Assembly (NCBI GenBank): GCA_030760725.1 | Contig: JASWHV010000005.1 | Coordinates: forward strand, 25,925,241-25,989,240 | Length of the DNA stretch: 64,000 bases | Direction: 5' to 3' | Source: Neostapfia colusana | Taxonomy: Eukaryota; Streptophyta; Magnoliopsida; Poales; Poaceae | Part shown: one piece after another, positions 54,622 to 64,000 of the stretch | Layout: every line of letters starts with the position of its first letter | Position numbering within the stretch: the stretch's first letter is position 1 | Translations under genes and position numbers: made by a program | The notes under the pieces: generated by a model | Database searches by the model: none | What the model saw: the letters and a program-made list of their open reading frames with translations, nothing else | Told to the model about the DNA's origin: nothing

Positions 54622-56588
54622 CTGCAACCATGACGACAATAAAATCAGTCCCACAGCATACTCCATGCAGTCCATAAAATAGGAGTAATACATAATGATG
54701 GTAAACATTCGATACATCTCGTACATGGATAATGTAATAACTTTGCACAAGCTACACCATTACCAGACCAAATATAAATTAGTAAAATCCACATTGATGG
54801 ACTTCCTCTTTGGAAGTTCATCTCAACTAGATTTGGTCGCTATGAGACGTTAATATGGCTTTGTCATCACGTATACTACCCTTTTCTTCAATACGACAAG
54901 AACATGGTCTCTAGCAAATAGAACTTGAGTAGATAATGTACTCAAATCTTTCACCAGTTGAAGATAACACTCATGAGTATTGCCTATCCCATTGGTTGTA
55001 ATAAAACGCTCAATAGGTACAACAATCTCTCAATTGAGTTCAACTGTTCATTCTTCTACCCAGAATGATCAGTTTCTACATATCCCAGATTTTGACCTGG
55101 TACTTGGCATTTTAATGACTCAAGATTAATACCAAAGTTAAAGTTAACTTCAGTATCTTTCCACCGAGTATTTATTTGCCCCCAGATCAGCTATGGTTAA
55201 AAAGTTATGCTAATTCAAAGTCAACAGAATATCTGGAAGAATTTCAACAGCACCTCCTTTGAAAGTTGCTATTTTCAATTCCTAGTTCCACTGAATTCCG
55301 TGCTGTAACTGCAACAACTTTGAATTACAAAGATGTAACACATCTCCTAAGATTTCCCATAATGTATCCTATGATTATTTTAGATTTCTCTACAGAGAGT
55401 TATGCTTGAAAAACAGAACAGTCCAGAGAGTGTTTTTACATCTGTCCTGGTTCTGGACAGTATACCATCATCTGGAAATTCAACAAGTTTGATGTTTGAT
55501 TCTGTTCTGGAAGTCTACAATAAAGTTGTAGAGCACTTCAACTCCTTTCCCGAACTATATCCCACACCTCCATTGGCTAAGTATCCTTTGAGTTAGGCTC
55601 TGTTAAAGTTCAGCAAACTTGCTGCCCAAAACAGAGTACTCTGTTTTTCAAGTCCTTTGAGCTGAACTAATCAAATTTGGATTTTTTTCTTCAAAACCAG
55701 AATTCGAAGGGTTAAACTTAGTTATTTTAGTTCCTTTTTAACTTGTTTTTAATGCAATCCTGAGTATTACATGTTGGTACTACGTTATTCACAAAAGGGA
55801 AAATCCTAACCGGATTATACCTTCATATACGTCTCAATTGTGGCATTAAAACTGGTCTCTCGCACACGTGTACTACACGGGATACGTACGTAGTTAGTAC
55901 CTGCAGAAGAAAACACAATAATGATGCAATCAAAGGTTGTTGTCATTACAAGCAGGTCCATATCATAATAAAAACATACACCCCTATCATTGCCATATGG
56001 CCGTCCTTGAGTTAAGCCACGTCTCAAGATACATGGTCGTGTTTTCACACCACACGATGGGGAACCCGAGTAGAGCGAGAACGGTCGTCACGGTTAGTAA
56101 TTTTATCAACCCAACATATACCACCTACTTCCCTGCAGGGCACACCGATGGCAAGTGCTGCATATGTCCTCCTAGGCTATTTCCAGAAGAACACACTATC
56201 GTGTTACCGACCACACGATGGGGTTTCCACTTTCTTGCCTAATCCACGCCAGGGACCAGCGTTTCATATGAACTCCGGAACATGAAGAGTTCAAGAGTTT
56301 CATATTGATGTCTCACACTAAGCTGTGAGACCTATACCCTGAACCACATTCCTCGTCAGGGGAGCTAACCGAAATTGAACCGCTTTCGATGGCGTTCCTT
56401 ACCATGCTTACCTAAGCGTAGGTGCGTCGTTACATAATCAAAATTCAGAATTATAACAAGTAGGTTAGTCATGCCACTTTAAGTAACTATACTAATATAG
56501 TCCTTATTTGGGCATACTAGCGATTCCTCACCGTAATCCTAAGTTTTCTCGTAATACTGTCCTTATTTATTGTGCTATCCCCTAAGCA
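54622..56588 (-). other. Leader of element E (no supported gene)
   Basis: Two kb between primer site and gag. Parts are homologous to the A leader (for example the ACTTTAACAGAGC stretch near 55600). A donor-like ACG|GTGAGG lies at about 56526-56534 (minus). The short frame at 55402-55596 on plus is antisense to the element and not supported as a gene. Confidence 0.6.
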
Positions 56589-56600
56589 GCTCTGATGCCA
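56589..56600 (-). promoter_or_regulatory. Primer-binding site of element E
   Basis: Plus GCTCTGATGCCA is TGGCATCAGAGC on minus, one base off the usual TGGTATCAGAGC. It lies three bases from the 5' LTR. Confidence 0.88.
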
Positions 56601-56603
56601 GCC

Positions 56604-59600
56604 TGTGACGGACCGAAGTCCGTACATCACAGGATCTCAGAGGGTGGTGCCTCACAATGCACACTCTTCAGTTACAACTCCTGTACAGAGTCTACTACAG
56701 CAGAAACTATTTATACAACTCACGCCCACCTAACTAGCAAAAGTTGGTTGTCCGGCCCTACGGACAACCCGCACTAGCTCCACTCGGCCTCAGCGTGGCG
56801 TGTACGGCTTCCACTCAGCCGTAGTCCCCGACAGTGGGTAGCCCTCGCTGGTGGACTCGTACTCCAAGTCCGTGGGGTACTCCTCACCTACAAACACTTA
56901 TAGCAGCAACCGTGAGCACGATGGCTCAGCATGTCTTAACCGACTCTCCTACACATGAAACTCTACACGCAGGTCATACCCGAATATAGGATGATAATTT
57001 GCAGCAAACGGACACGCCTACAAGTTCATCCTTAGTTCATCTTTTGGCCACAAGTTAACGGTTCATGAATCTGAAATTTAGTAAGCAATATTTGGTGGCA
57101 CACATGTAACAATACAATTTATTCATATCAGCAATATTGAATCATAACATTCCATATGTTAACCTACGTCACGACTCAGTGACCAAGTGGTACTCATTAC
57201 CGTGAGGGACGGCGAATCGACTCCATATACACCTGCAGGGATACCCGAACAGCACGTCACGTATGCCAATCCTCGGAGCTGCAACGGCACACTCAACCGA
57301 TGTCATACGGGACAACCTTTCACCCAACAGCCCAAACGTTGAACCGTTCGCACCGAAACGAGCAGGAGGTTCCCTACACAGAGCACCTCTCTATGTCCGT
57401 TAGCAGATTTCTACCTTGTTGCCCTCAACCTACACCTATAAATCGGTGTGCTATGCCTCGATGCCCGGAGGTTTAGATTACATCAGTTTATCGGACCCCA
57501 TATATCCGATATGCCTTCGGTACATTCAAATTTGATCAGCGTGGGCCGCACACAGATTGGTCCTCAATCGACATGGACAGGGCTACGCACATGAGACTTC
57601 CTCTTTCTGCGTCCTAGCCCCTGGCTAGTCTCATTTTTCTTGCTAAAGTGGTCTCACATCTCGAACCAATCCCGTGCGATAAACCCTATACTCGCGAGTA
57701 GATTCCAACTACTCGACTTGTACCGAAGTCTATAAACATTAAGCCAAAGCAAGATCTACTCGAGGACTAATTATACTCTACCCTCCTATCTTTGGGAATC
57801 ATCTGGTTATGCAAATTGAGTTTCATCTACCCTAAACGTAATGCACATACATACTTCACGCTAAGTGTATATAAAGCAAAACTTTATAAAACTTGTTAAA
57901 TGCAAACCGGGGCTTGCCTTGTTGCTGTTGGTCAGGGGTTAATGTCTCCTCTGGAGGTATGAAGTCAAGTATCTGCGGGGTCTCCTCGCGTTCAGCGACT
58001 ACACGTAGGCAATTTAACGATATGTCAATTTAAATTCAAATGTGTTAAATTTAGTATATAAAGACCATAACTATAGCTAGACATCCCCATTGGCTATGAA
58101 ATTTTTACTGTGGCTTGGTAAGAACCTAACCAGAGACATGACCAAATTTCATTTGAAACAAAGCTCATTTGAGCTCTGCACAAATAAAAGTATAAATGGT
58201 CATTACTAGAGTTTGTAAGGATTTTAAGGGATTTTCATGAATCAAACCATTACTTTCTGGAAGCTAGAGTTTGAGATGGTTCTAATGGAGTTGGTTTCAT
58301 GTAATTTGAAGAATCCTAGATAAAGTTATTCCCTAATCATGATTTGAGAAAATTCTGAAAAATGTTTCTGTACATTTTTCTATTTTCTCAGGGCAGTTCA
58401 CTTAATCACACCATTATGGGGACCAAATGAACTTTTATGGATCTGAAATTATTCCTGTGACTCAAGTATTTTCATATGAACATCCTAGCCAAATTTTAGA
58501 ACTTTCCATCAAGGAATTCTCCAGATAAAACTATCAACGCTTTAAATTTTAGGGAATTAATTCTGGAAAATAATAAGTTTCATGAACTGAAACTTATTTT
58601 GCTTGATAGTACTCGGAGAGCTTAATCCAACAAAATTTGGTTCACTAAATTTGGAGCTTCATAGCCAAAGTTATGGGCATTTGAAGTTTGAACTAAACTC
58701 TGAAATTCGAAGAAAAGTTTAAAACTCTGACCGCAGGCCCCACCGCGCGGCTGTTTCTTCTTCCTCGCGCCAGAGCGTTTGGCGGCGGTGCACTCCGGCG
58801 AGGATCACCAGAAGTGATTTCCCGGCCGCCCCAGGGCTAAAAATGGCCGCCTAGCCCTAGCTCGCAACGTTGAACTCGCCTTGGGGGTCAGAGCTCGCCG
58901 GCGGTGACCGGAAACGTCCGTGCGACGGCAACCGCGGTGGCTAGGGTTCCGGCGATGTGGTTCTCACGCCATGAGGCACAAGAAGGATCGCGGTTTGCTC
59001 ATGGATCACCAGTGGATCACGAGGAACCCAAAATGAGCAGCCTCGGAAGCTAAAAACGATTGCAAACCTACTCTCGACGGTGACCCGAGACGTTTTGGCA
59101 CCGACGGCTGTGAAAATGGCTAGAACTCGGTCATTTGTTGATGGTTATACTCTATTATTCCTCGAGGAGGGACGCTAGGATGTGTAGAAGCTACTTGCAA
59201 GCTAGCTTGATCATTGGTTAAACGTGTAACTCGAATTTTATGTTTCGGCCGAGCTCGGTACTTTGCACTAGGGTTCAGAAGTTTCTAAAATTCCCGCTAC
59301 ACGGTGGATCGTTTGATGAATGGTTTGCAGCTACACCATCTAGGGCTCCCCACACACCTTTCTTGTGTAGTAAGTTGAAGGAGAGGATGGCCGTAGGGGG
59401 CTGTCGACGGTGATCCGAAGCAAGGTTTCGCCGGTTTCTTCCCGGTCCTTGGTGGCGACGGCTGAATTGCAGACAACAGAGCGCCAAAGCTTCGGTATAG
59501 CACGGGGAGTAGCTAGAGCACGTCTTGGTGCTCCTTTTTTCTGTATAGCACTTGAGCAACCGGTGGTCAGCGCTAATGTTTGATGGAAGATCAGAGGCGC

Positions 59601-60436
59601 GGTTGATGGTGGCTACTTCGCGCACGGGAGCTGAACAGAGCGGCACGAGCTGGGAGAGAAGGAAGCTTCGACGGTGCAGCGCACGTGGGCGATAGGAGAG
59701 AGCGAGAGCTGATCGGGAATAAGCGCTGGCGCGCGCGTGGGTTCAGCAGGGTGAGGAGGCACGCGCTGGCGCGCTCTCGGCCACAGCCCGAAGAAACAGA
59801 GGCGGTTCCCTCAGTTGATGAGACTGACATGTGAGCCCTCTCTCCCTCTTCTCTCTTTCCCATTTCTTTGCTGCAAATATCTCAGCTACTCAACATTGAA
59901 GTGTAGACTTCCTCCCCACGTCATGAGTGGAATTTGATTTCCTCAAATTGAAGTTAATTTGGCTAAATTTGATTCACATTTGAACTTGAATTTCAAATTC
60001 AGTTTTGAATTAATGCAAATTTAGCTCCCGACAAGATGAACTCTAATGGGGATGAAAATTGGGGGAGTAACTCAGAAAAATGTGCTGAGTGTGAATATGA
60101 AGTTAACTTTTGAATCCAAGTGATGAAAGTGGCTGAAATTTAAATTTGCATTCAAATGGTCCTTTGTACAATTGTATACAAAAGTGCCTCAAAATGATTT
60201 GGAATTTGCATGAAACTTGGCATGAGCACTCCTAATAATATTTAGGCCTAATGGTGAGCTCAGCCTCTCATGTTTTCATGTGTGAGATCCTACTTTTGGA
60301 TTTGTGAGTTCTTCCTCTAATCACCTTTTGATGGTGTTTACTTGCTTTTCACAATTGTTGATGAGACTTCCACAATATGAGCTGTGGTGTGGTGATATGA
60401 TGAACACTCTAGCAAGTAAATTCTTGGGCTTTTACA
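56604..60436 (-). repeat. 5' LTR of element E (3833 bp)
   Basis: On plus it runs from TGTGACGGACC to GCTTTTACA. It is homologous to 34073-37331 except for the 570 bp (56604-57167) that H cut from the other copy. The conserved hairpin TGAGC-6 nt-GCTCA is at 56913-56928. A stretch around GGCAAGCCCCGGTTTG (minus, near 57915) is shared with the A LTR. Confidence 0.93.
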
Positions 60437-60935
60437 CGGATCAGTTTTGTACCCAATGCAGCATGCAACTGCTACCGAAAACGAGACATAAATAAAGTGC
60501 CCTAGTGCGGGGTATGCCGTGTAAGCACAGAATCCGTGAGATGTACAATTCAGCATACTTCTTGGCGTTGTAATTTGTGTTGACCGGGATAAAATGGGAA
60601 GACTTTGTGAGCCGGTCGACTATTACCCACACTGAATCATGTTTCCAAAATGTTGCGGGTAAACCAACGATGAAATCCATGCTCGCGTCCTCCCGTTTCC
60701 AGGCAGGGATGCATAGTGGTTGAAACAATCCCGGTTTCTTCATATGATCAGACTTCACCCTTTGGCATGTATCGCACTCGGACACGTATTTAGTGATCTC
60801 CCGCTTCATCCGTGTCCACCAAAATTTGCCTTTGAGCTCTTGATACATCTTGTTGCTGCCGGGGTGAATAGAAAACTTTGACAAGTGATCCTCGTCAAAA
60901 ATTTTCTTCCATAGCTCTGGGTTGCAGGGTACGAC
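60437..60935 (-). pseudogene. Element J: old integrase fragment
   Basis: On minus, from about 60884: HLSKFSIHPGSNKMY and CDTCQRV form the HHCC finger, followed by the core with its first catalytic Asp (MDFIVGLP). The frame breaks near the second catalytic Asp. E cuts it on the left (60437) and LTR K on the right (60936). It is closest in wording to the integrases of A and E. It is the oldest coding remnant here and the host of E. Confidence 0.88.
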
Positions 60936-62137
60936 TGTAAAATCCCCAAAAGTTGTAGCAAGAAATTCAGCACATTTACACTTAGGAAAAATGAGGGGAA
61001 TTAAAACTTTGAATTATAACGGTGTGAGTTCAAAGTGATGATTCAAACATCCCGAAAACTTCCAAACATGGAGACCTAAATTCATAACTTGAGTCTCCAT
61101 AATCCAAATGTTAGACCTTTCAAATTTCAGCTCATTTGAAGGGGTTCTACTATTTGTTTGGAATTAAAAGAGAAAGCCCTGAAATCTGAATTTAAATTCC
61201 AGTTTCAAATTCCAACTTCCTCAACATGCAAAGTTAGTTCCACAAATGTGTTCTCCACATTTGAATTAGCATCCATACAAAAATTCAGATTAATTGAGTG
61301 TGGTTTGCTATGCTTTTGGAACAATGCAAAAGGGAAAATTTAAATTCCAATTCAAATACAAAAAGCCAAATACATTTCAAATTCCACACCAGAGTTCAGT
61401 CCATTTGAATTCTAAAAATTCAAAACATGACTTTGTGTGGAAGTATAGCCTTTAATTATGAGTAGCTGTGGTAAAAATATCAGTGGAAAATTTAAATAAG
61501 AAATGAGGGGGTGGGACACAGCAGTCAGCCACACAATTTCCTTTGACTGACTCTGTTTTCACTGTGGGCACCACCGAGCGGCTGCACGAGCTGCCGGACG
61601 TCGACGTGCCTCCACCTCGGTTGTTCTCTCCACGTCCTCAGCCTCAACCGAGCGTCCTCGACACTCCACCTCGCTCATTCCTCGTTTTCCCGAGGTACTG
61701 CACCGAGTGAACGAAAACTATTCCACAGCCGGACAGAGCTCGCGCCTCCTCCAGCATCGATAGGGAAATGGCAGTCTCATATGTACACAGCCCTGCTAAG
61801 CAGCAAAATGAAGCCTGAGCTTGTCCTCAACGTCCCCAATGTGAAAGCAACCGGCCTTCGGCTTGCACGAGCTCAGGCACAGCAAAAGATTTCTCGGCGG
61901 TCCGACATTGGGAACCTCTTCGGTTCACCGTCGCCCCGGCATTACAGGACCGTTTCCACTCAACCAACTGGTGTCCTAGGTGCGTTGGCAACCCCTCTTG
62001 CTGTCCTCCAAGTTTTGAGCTAGGTCGTAGCTTAGGTCGGCCGGAATTTGGAGTTTGTCGCCGGCGGTTTCTTTGAACCGAGGTGAAGGAAAGGAGAAAT
62101 TCATCGGCCATATTGAGTTAGGGTTCATGGGGATCTA
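60936..62137 (+). repeat. Element K: partial LTR, plus orientation
   Basis: It starts TGTAAAATCCCC in the integrase J and is cut at 62138 by LTR L. The layout (AT-rich start, then a GC-rich part from about 61560) is like that of the A and E LTRs, though diverged. The remainder lies beyond the window. The short frame 61781-62023 is not supported as a gene. Confidence 0.65.
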
Positions 62138-63238
62138 TGTAAAAGCCCAAGAAAAGGGACTTGCAAAAACTTTTCTTCACCTCACAACACAACAGTTTTT
62201 GTTGTGGATATCTTAGGAAATATTGTGAAGAGCAAGTAACCTCCATCAAAAGAGTGATTAGAGGGGAAAGCCTTCACTTTCACAAAGTAGGATTTCTACG
62301 CATGAATATGAGAGGTTGAACTCACCCCTAGGACTTGAAAAGTCTTGGGAAGGTTCAAGCCAAGTTTCATGTTAATCCAACACTTTTTGAGGCACTTTTG
62401 GAGGTATTTGAAAAAGAGGCCAATTTGAATGTAAATTCAAATTACAGCAACTTTCATCACTCAAATTCAAAAGTTAGCTTCATATTCAAACTCAGCACAT
62501 TTTTCTGAGTTAGCCCACCAATTTCATCCCCATTAGAGTTCATCTTGTCGGGAGCTAGATTTGCAATAATTCAAAACTGAATTTGAATTTCAGTTTAAAC
62601 ATGAAGCAAATTTAACCCAACAAATTTTAAATTTGAGAACTCAAATTCAAACCAATACTAGGGGGCTAAGTCTCTCATTCAATGTTTAGTAGCTGGAGAT
62701 ATTTTCAGCAAAAACAGAGATGAAAAATGGAGAATACATTAGGGGGGAGAGGAGGGCCCACTGGTCAGCAGGCTTAAGGCCGAAGGCAGCTCGGGCGAGT
62801 CAGCCGGCAGCCAGCGATCAGCGCTCGACACCTCCTGCTCCCGCGCCTGAGTGGAAGAGGCCACCACGCGGTGAAAACGCCGAGTCAACACGCCAGCGCG
62901 ACCCCCAGTCGAGTTGTTTCATGGTGCCCGGGCTGCCCCGACGTCCTCCCATCCACAATCGCCTCCGCTCGCAATCTTTTCACCGCCGCTCTCTGGTCGC
63001 CGGCGTCCGAGCGACACAGGCGCTCTCGTGCCCGACGAGCAACACAAGAAAGAACCGCCTTGAGGTGCTGATCCTTCTGGTCCCAACCGTTCTTCTTTTC
63101 GTGTGCTGTCGGGGGAGGATTTCGCCGGGGATGTTTCGGTAGTCCTAATACCGAGCCACCACCAAATCCTAAAATTCACGGGTGTTGGCTTATCACCGGG
63201 CATACCGAGCTAAACACACGATCTACACCCTGCCACGA
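62138..63238 (+). repeat. Element L: partial LTR related to the E family, plus orientation
   Basis: It starts TGTAAAAGCCCAAGAA, as the E LTR does on minus, and stays alignable with it for about 600 bp (for example CTTGTCGGGAGCTA near 62545). It has a GC-rich part at 62750-63130. The end at 63238 is estimated from the change in sequence character. The 140-codon frame at 62720-63142 is a by-product of the GC-rich part. Confidence 0.65.
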
Positions 63239-64000
63239 TGTGAGACCTATGTGTGCTGAATACATTGTCAATTAGGATAAAAGTTAGCATTAACATTCAA
63301 AGTTTTGAATATTGCCAAAACATTCTTCTGTGGCAAGGTCCGACAAGTTCTTTGTTAGGTCCGCCAAGTGTTGGCAAGGTCCGACGCAAGGTCCGGAGAG
63401 CTCCTGCAAGGTCCGGAGAGCTTCTGTGAGGTCCAGAGCTTGTTTTTAGGGAGCTCCTGTGAAGTTCAACTCGTAGAACTGCAGCGTCTTGTTTTTGCTT
63501 TTAACTCGCAATGTTTCAAACTTGCTTTATGGGAAGGTTTGCTTAGTATTAATTTGCTAAGTTTTTGGTGTGTTTTGTTGGTTATGGCTGTTATCATTTG
63601 ATATGGTTTGCAACATTCTTATGTGACGTGCTCATGTAAGGTGTTGTGGTTTTCGAACTAACGTGAGTCAAGTCGAGGACTTGTGCTCGGAAGAATTGGT
63701 TGTTTATTCATGTGCAAGTGTTGCTTGAGTTCAAGACATGGCTGGTGACGGGATCCTTGGACTAGTCTCAGGGAGGAGATGAGGTTCCAACAACCAAGTT
63801 CGGGAGAAGCTGTGGTTGAGTTGATCGGGAGGTCGCGCAGCATGTTTGGATCAAGGGCAGTGCATATGATGGTTGCATATACGTCTTTGGAAGGTGTTTG
63901 CACGTGTGCAAGGAGTGCATGGACGTGGTAACATTGTTCCAAGGCGTGATGAAGAGAAGTGGACGTAAAGAATTGGTCGGAAAGGTCCAACCGGCTGGAT
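63239..64000 (+). other. Element M: unassigned repeat, possibly the start of another LTR
   Basis: A new sequence type begins with TGTGAGACC near 63239. The word GGTCC, mostly within (GC)AAGGTCCG, recurs six times between about 63336 and 63436. I see no coding frame I can support. It could be the LTR of another family inserted in L, but no second boundary is visible. Confidence 0.35.

Larger units (their letters stand above)
34073..60436 (-). mobile_element. Element E: Tekay-type chromovirus, split by element F, with 3' LTR cut by H
   Basis: On minus, from right to left: 5' LTR (60436-56604), primer site (56600-56589), leader, gag and protease start (54621-53130), element F (53124-40429, TSD GACAT), protease remainder to chromodomain (40428-37425), hairpin and polypurine tract, then the 3' LTR (37331-34073). 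The 3' LTR lacks its last 570 bp, cut off by H. E is inserted in an older integrase (J) at 60437. Gag and pol hold several frameshifts and stops, so it is inactive. Confidence 0.92.

Noticed and set aside
62720..63142. 140-codon frame at the right edge
   Set aside because: It lies in the GC-rich part of LTR L; composition is simple Arg/Pro/Ser-rich with no recognisable domain.

Overview
This 64 kb window is plant DNA, most likely from a grass genome. It consists of nested LTR retrotransposons from end to end, and I see no host gene, tRNA, rRNA or CRISPR array. Nearly all the elements are Ty3/gypsy chromoviruses of the Tekay/Del type. They have 3.1-4.3 kb LTRs, a primer site for initiator tRNA-Met (TGGTATCAGAGC), one long gag-protease-RT-RNase H-integrase frame, and a C-terminal chromodomain of the form EEATWE. 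The element letters A-M used below are mine.

Layout. B is a minus-strand element that runs off the left edge; its 5' LTR is at 16661-19815 and it is split by A. A is plus strand, 596-14494, with TSD GATCT. A 232 bp spacer of unknown origin (19816-20047) separates B from C. C is plus strand, 20048-31418, of the same family as B and head to head with it; its coding frame is dead. H (31424-34072) is the right end of a different LTR, rich in tandem repeats, into which C inserted. E is minus strand: 3' LTR at 34073-37331, pol at 37425-40428, gag at 53130-54621, 5' LTR at 56604-60436. It is split by F. F is plus strand, 40429-53124, with TSD GACAT, and is complete, intact and young. The right edge holds an older integrase fragment (J, 60437-60935), two truncated plus-strand LTRs (K, 60936-62137; L, 62138-63238) and an unassigned repeat (M, 63239-64000).

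Inferred order of events: J is oldest. E landed in J, H landed in the 3' LTR of E, C landed in H (B in or beside it), and A landed in B. F is the latest visible insertion; its LTRs differ by only about ten substitutions.

The most interesting object is F. Besides an intact 1489-aa gag-pol it has a separate 259-aa ORF between the primer site and gag. The first 22 residues of that ORF align without gaps to the histone H3 tail, including TARKSTGG at exactly the H3 positions (Lys9/Ser10). The gag of the same element starts MAGRGKGR, like an H2A/H4 tail. Both ORFs start directly after a splice-acceptor-like tract, and a donor-like site is conserved just downstream of the primer site, so alternative splicing of the leader may select the ORF. 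Other signals are hairpins in the LTR and beside the polypurine tract that are conserved, with paired base changes, across families; primer-site-derived tandem repeats in the B/C leader; and G-box arrays shared between the B/C LTRs and the H LTR.
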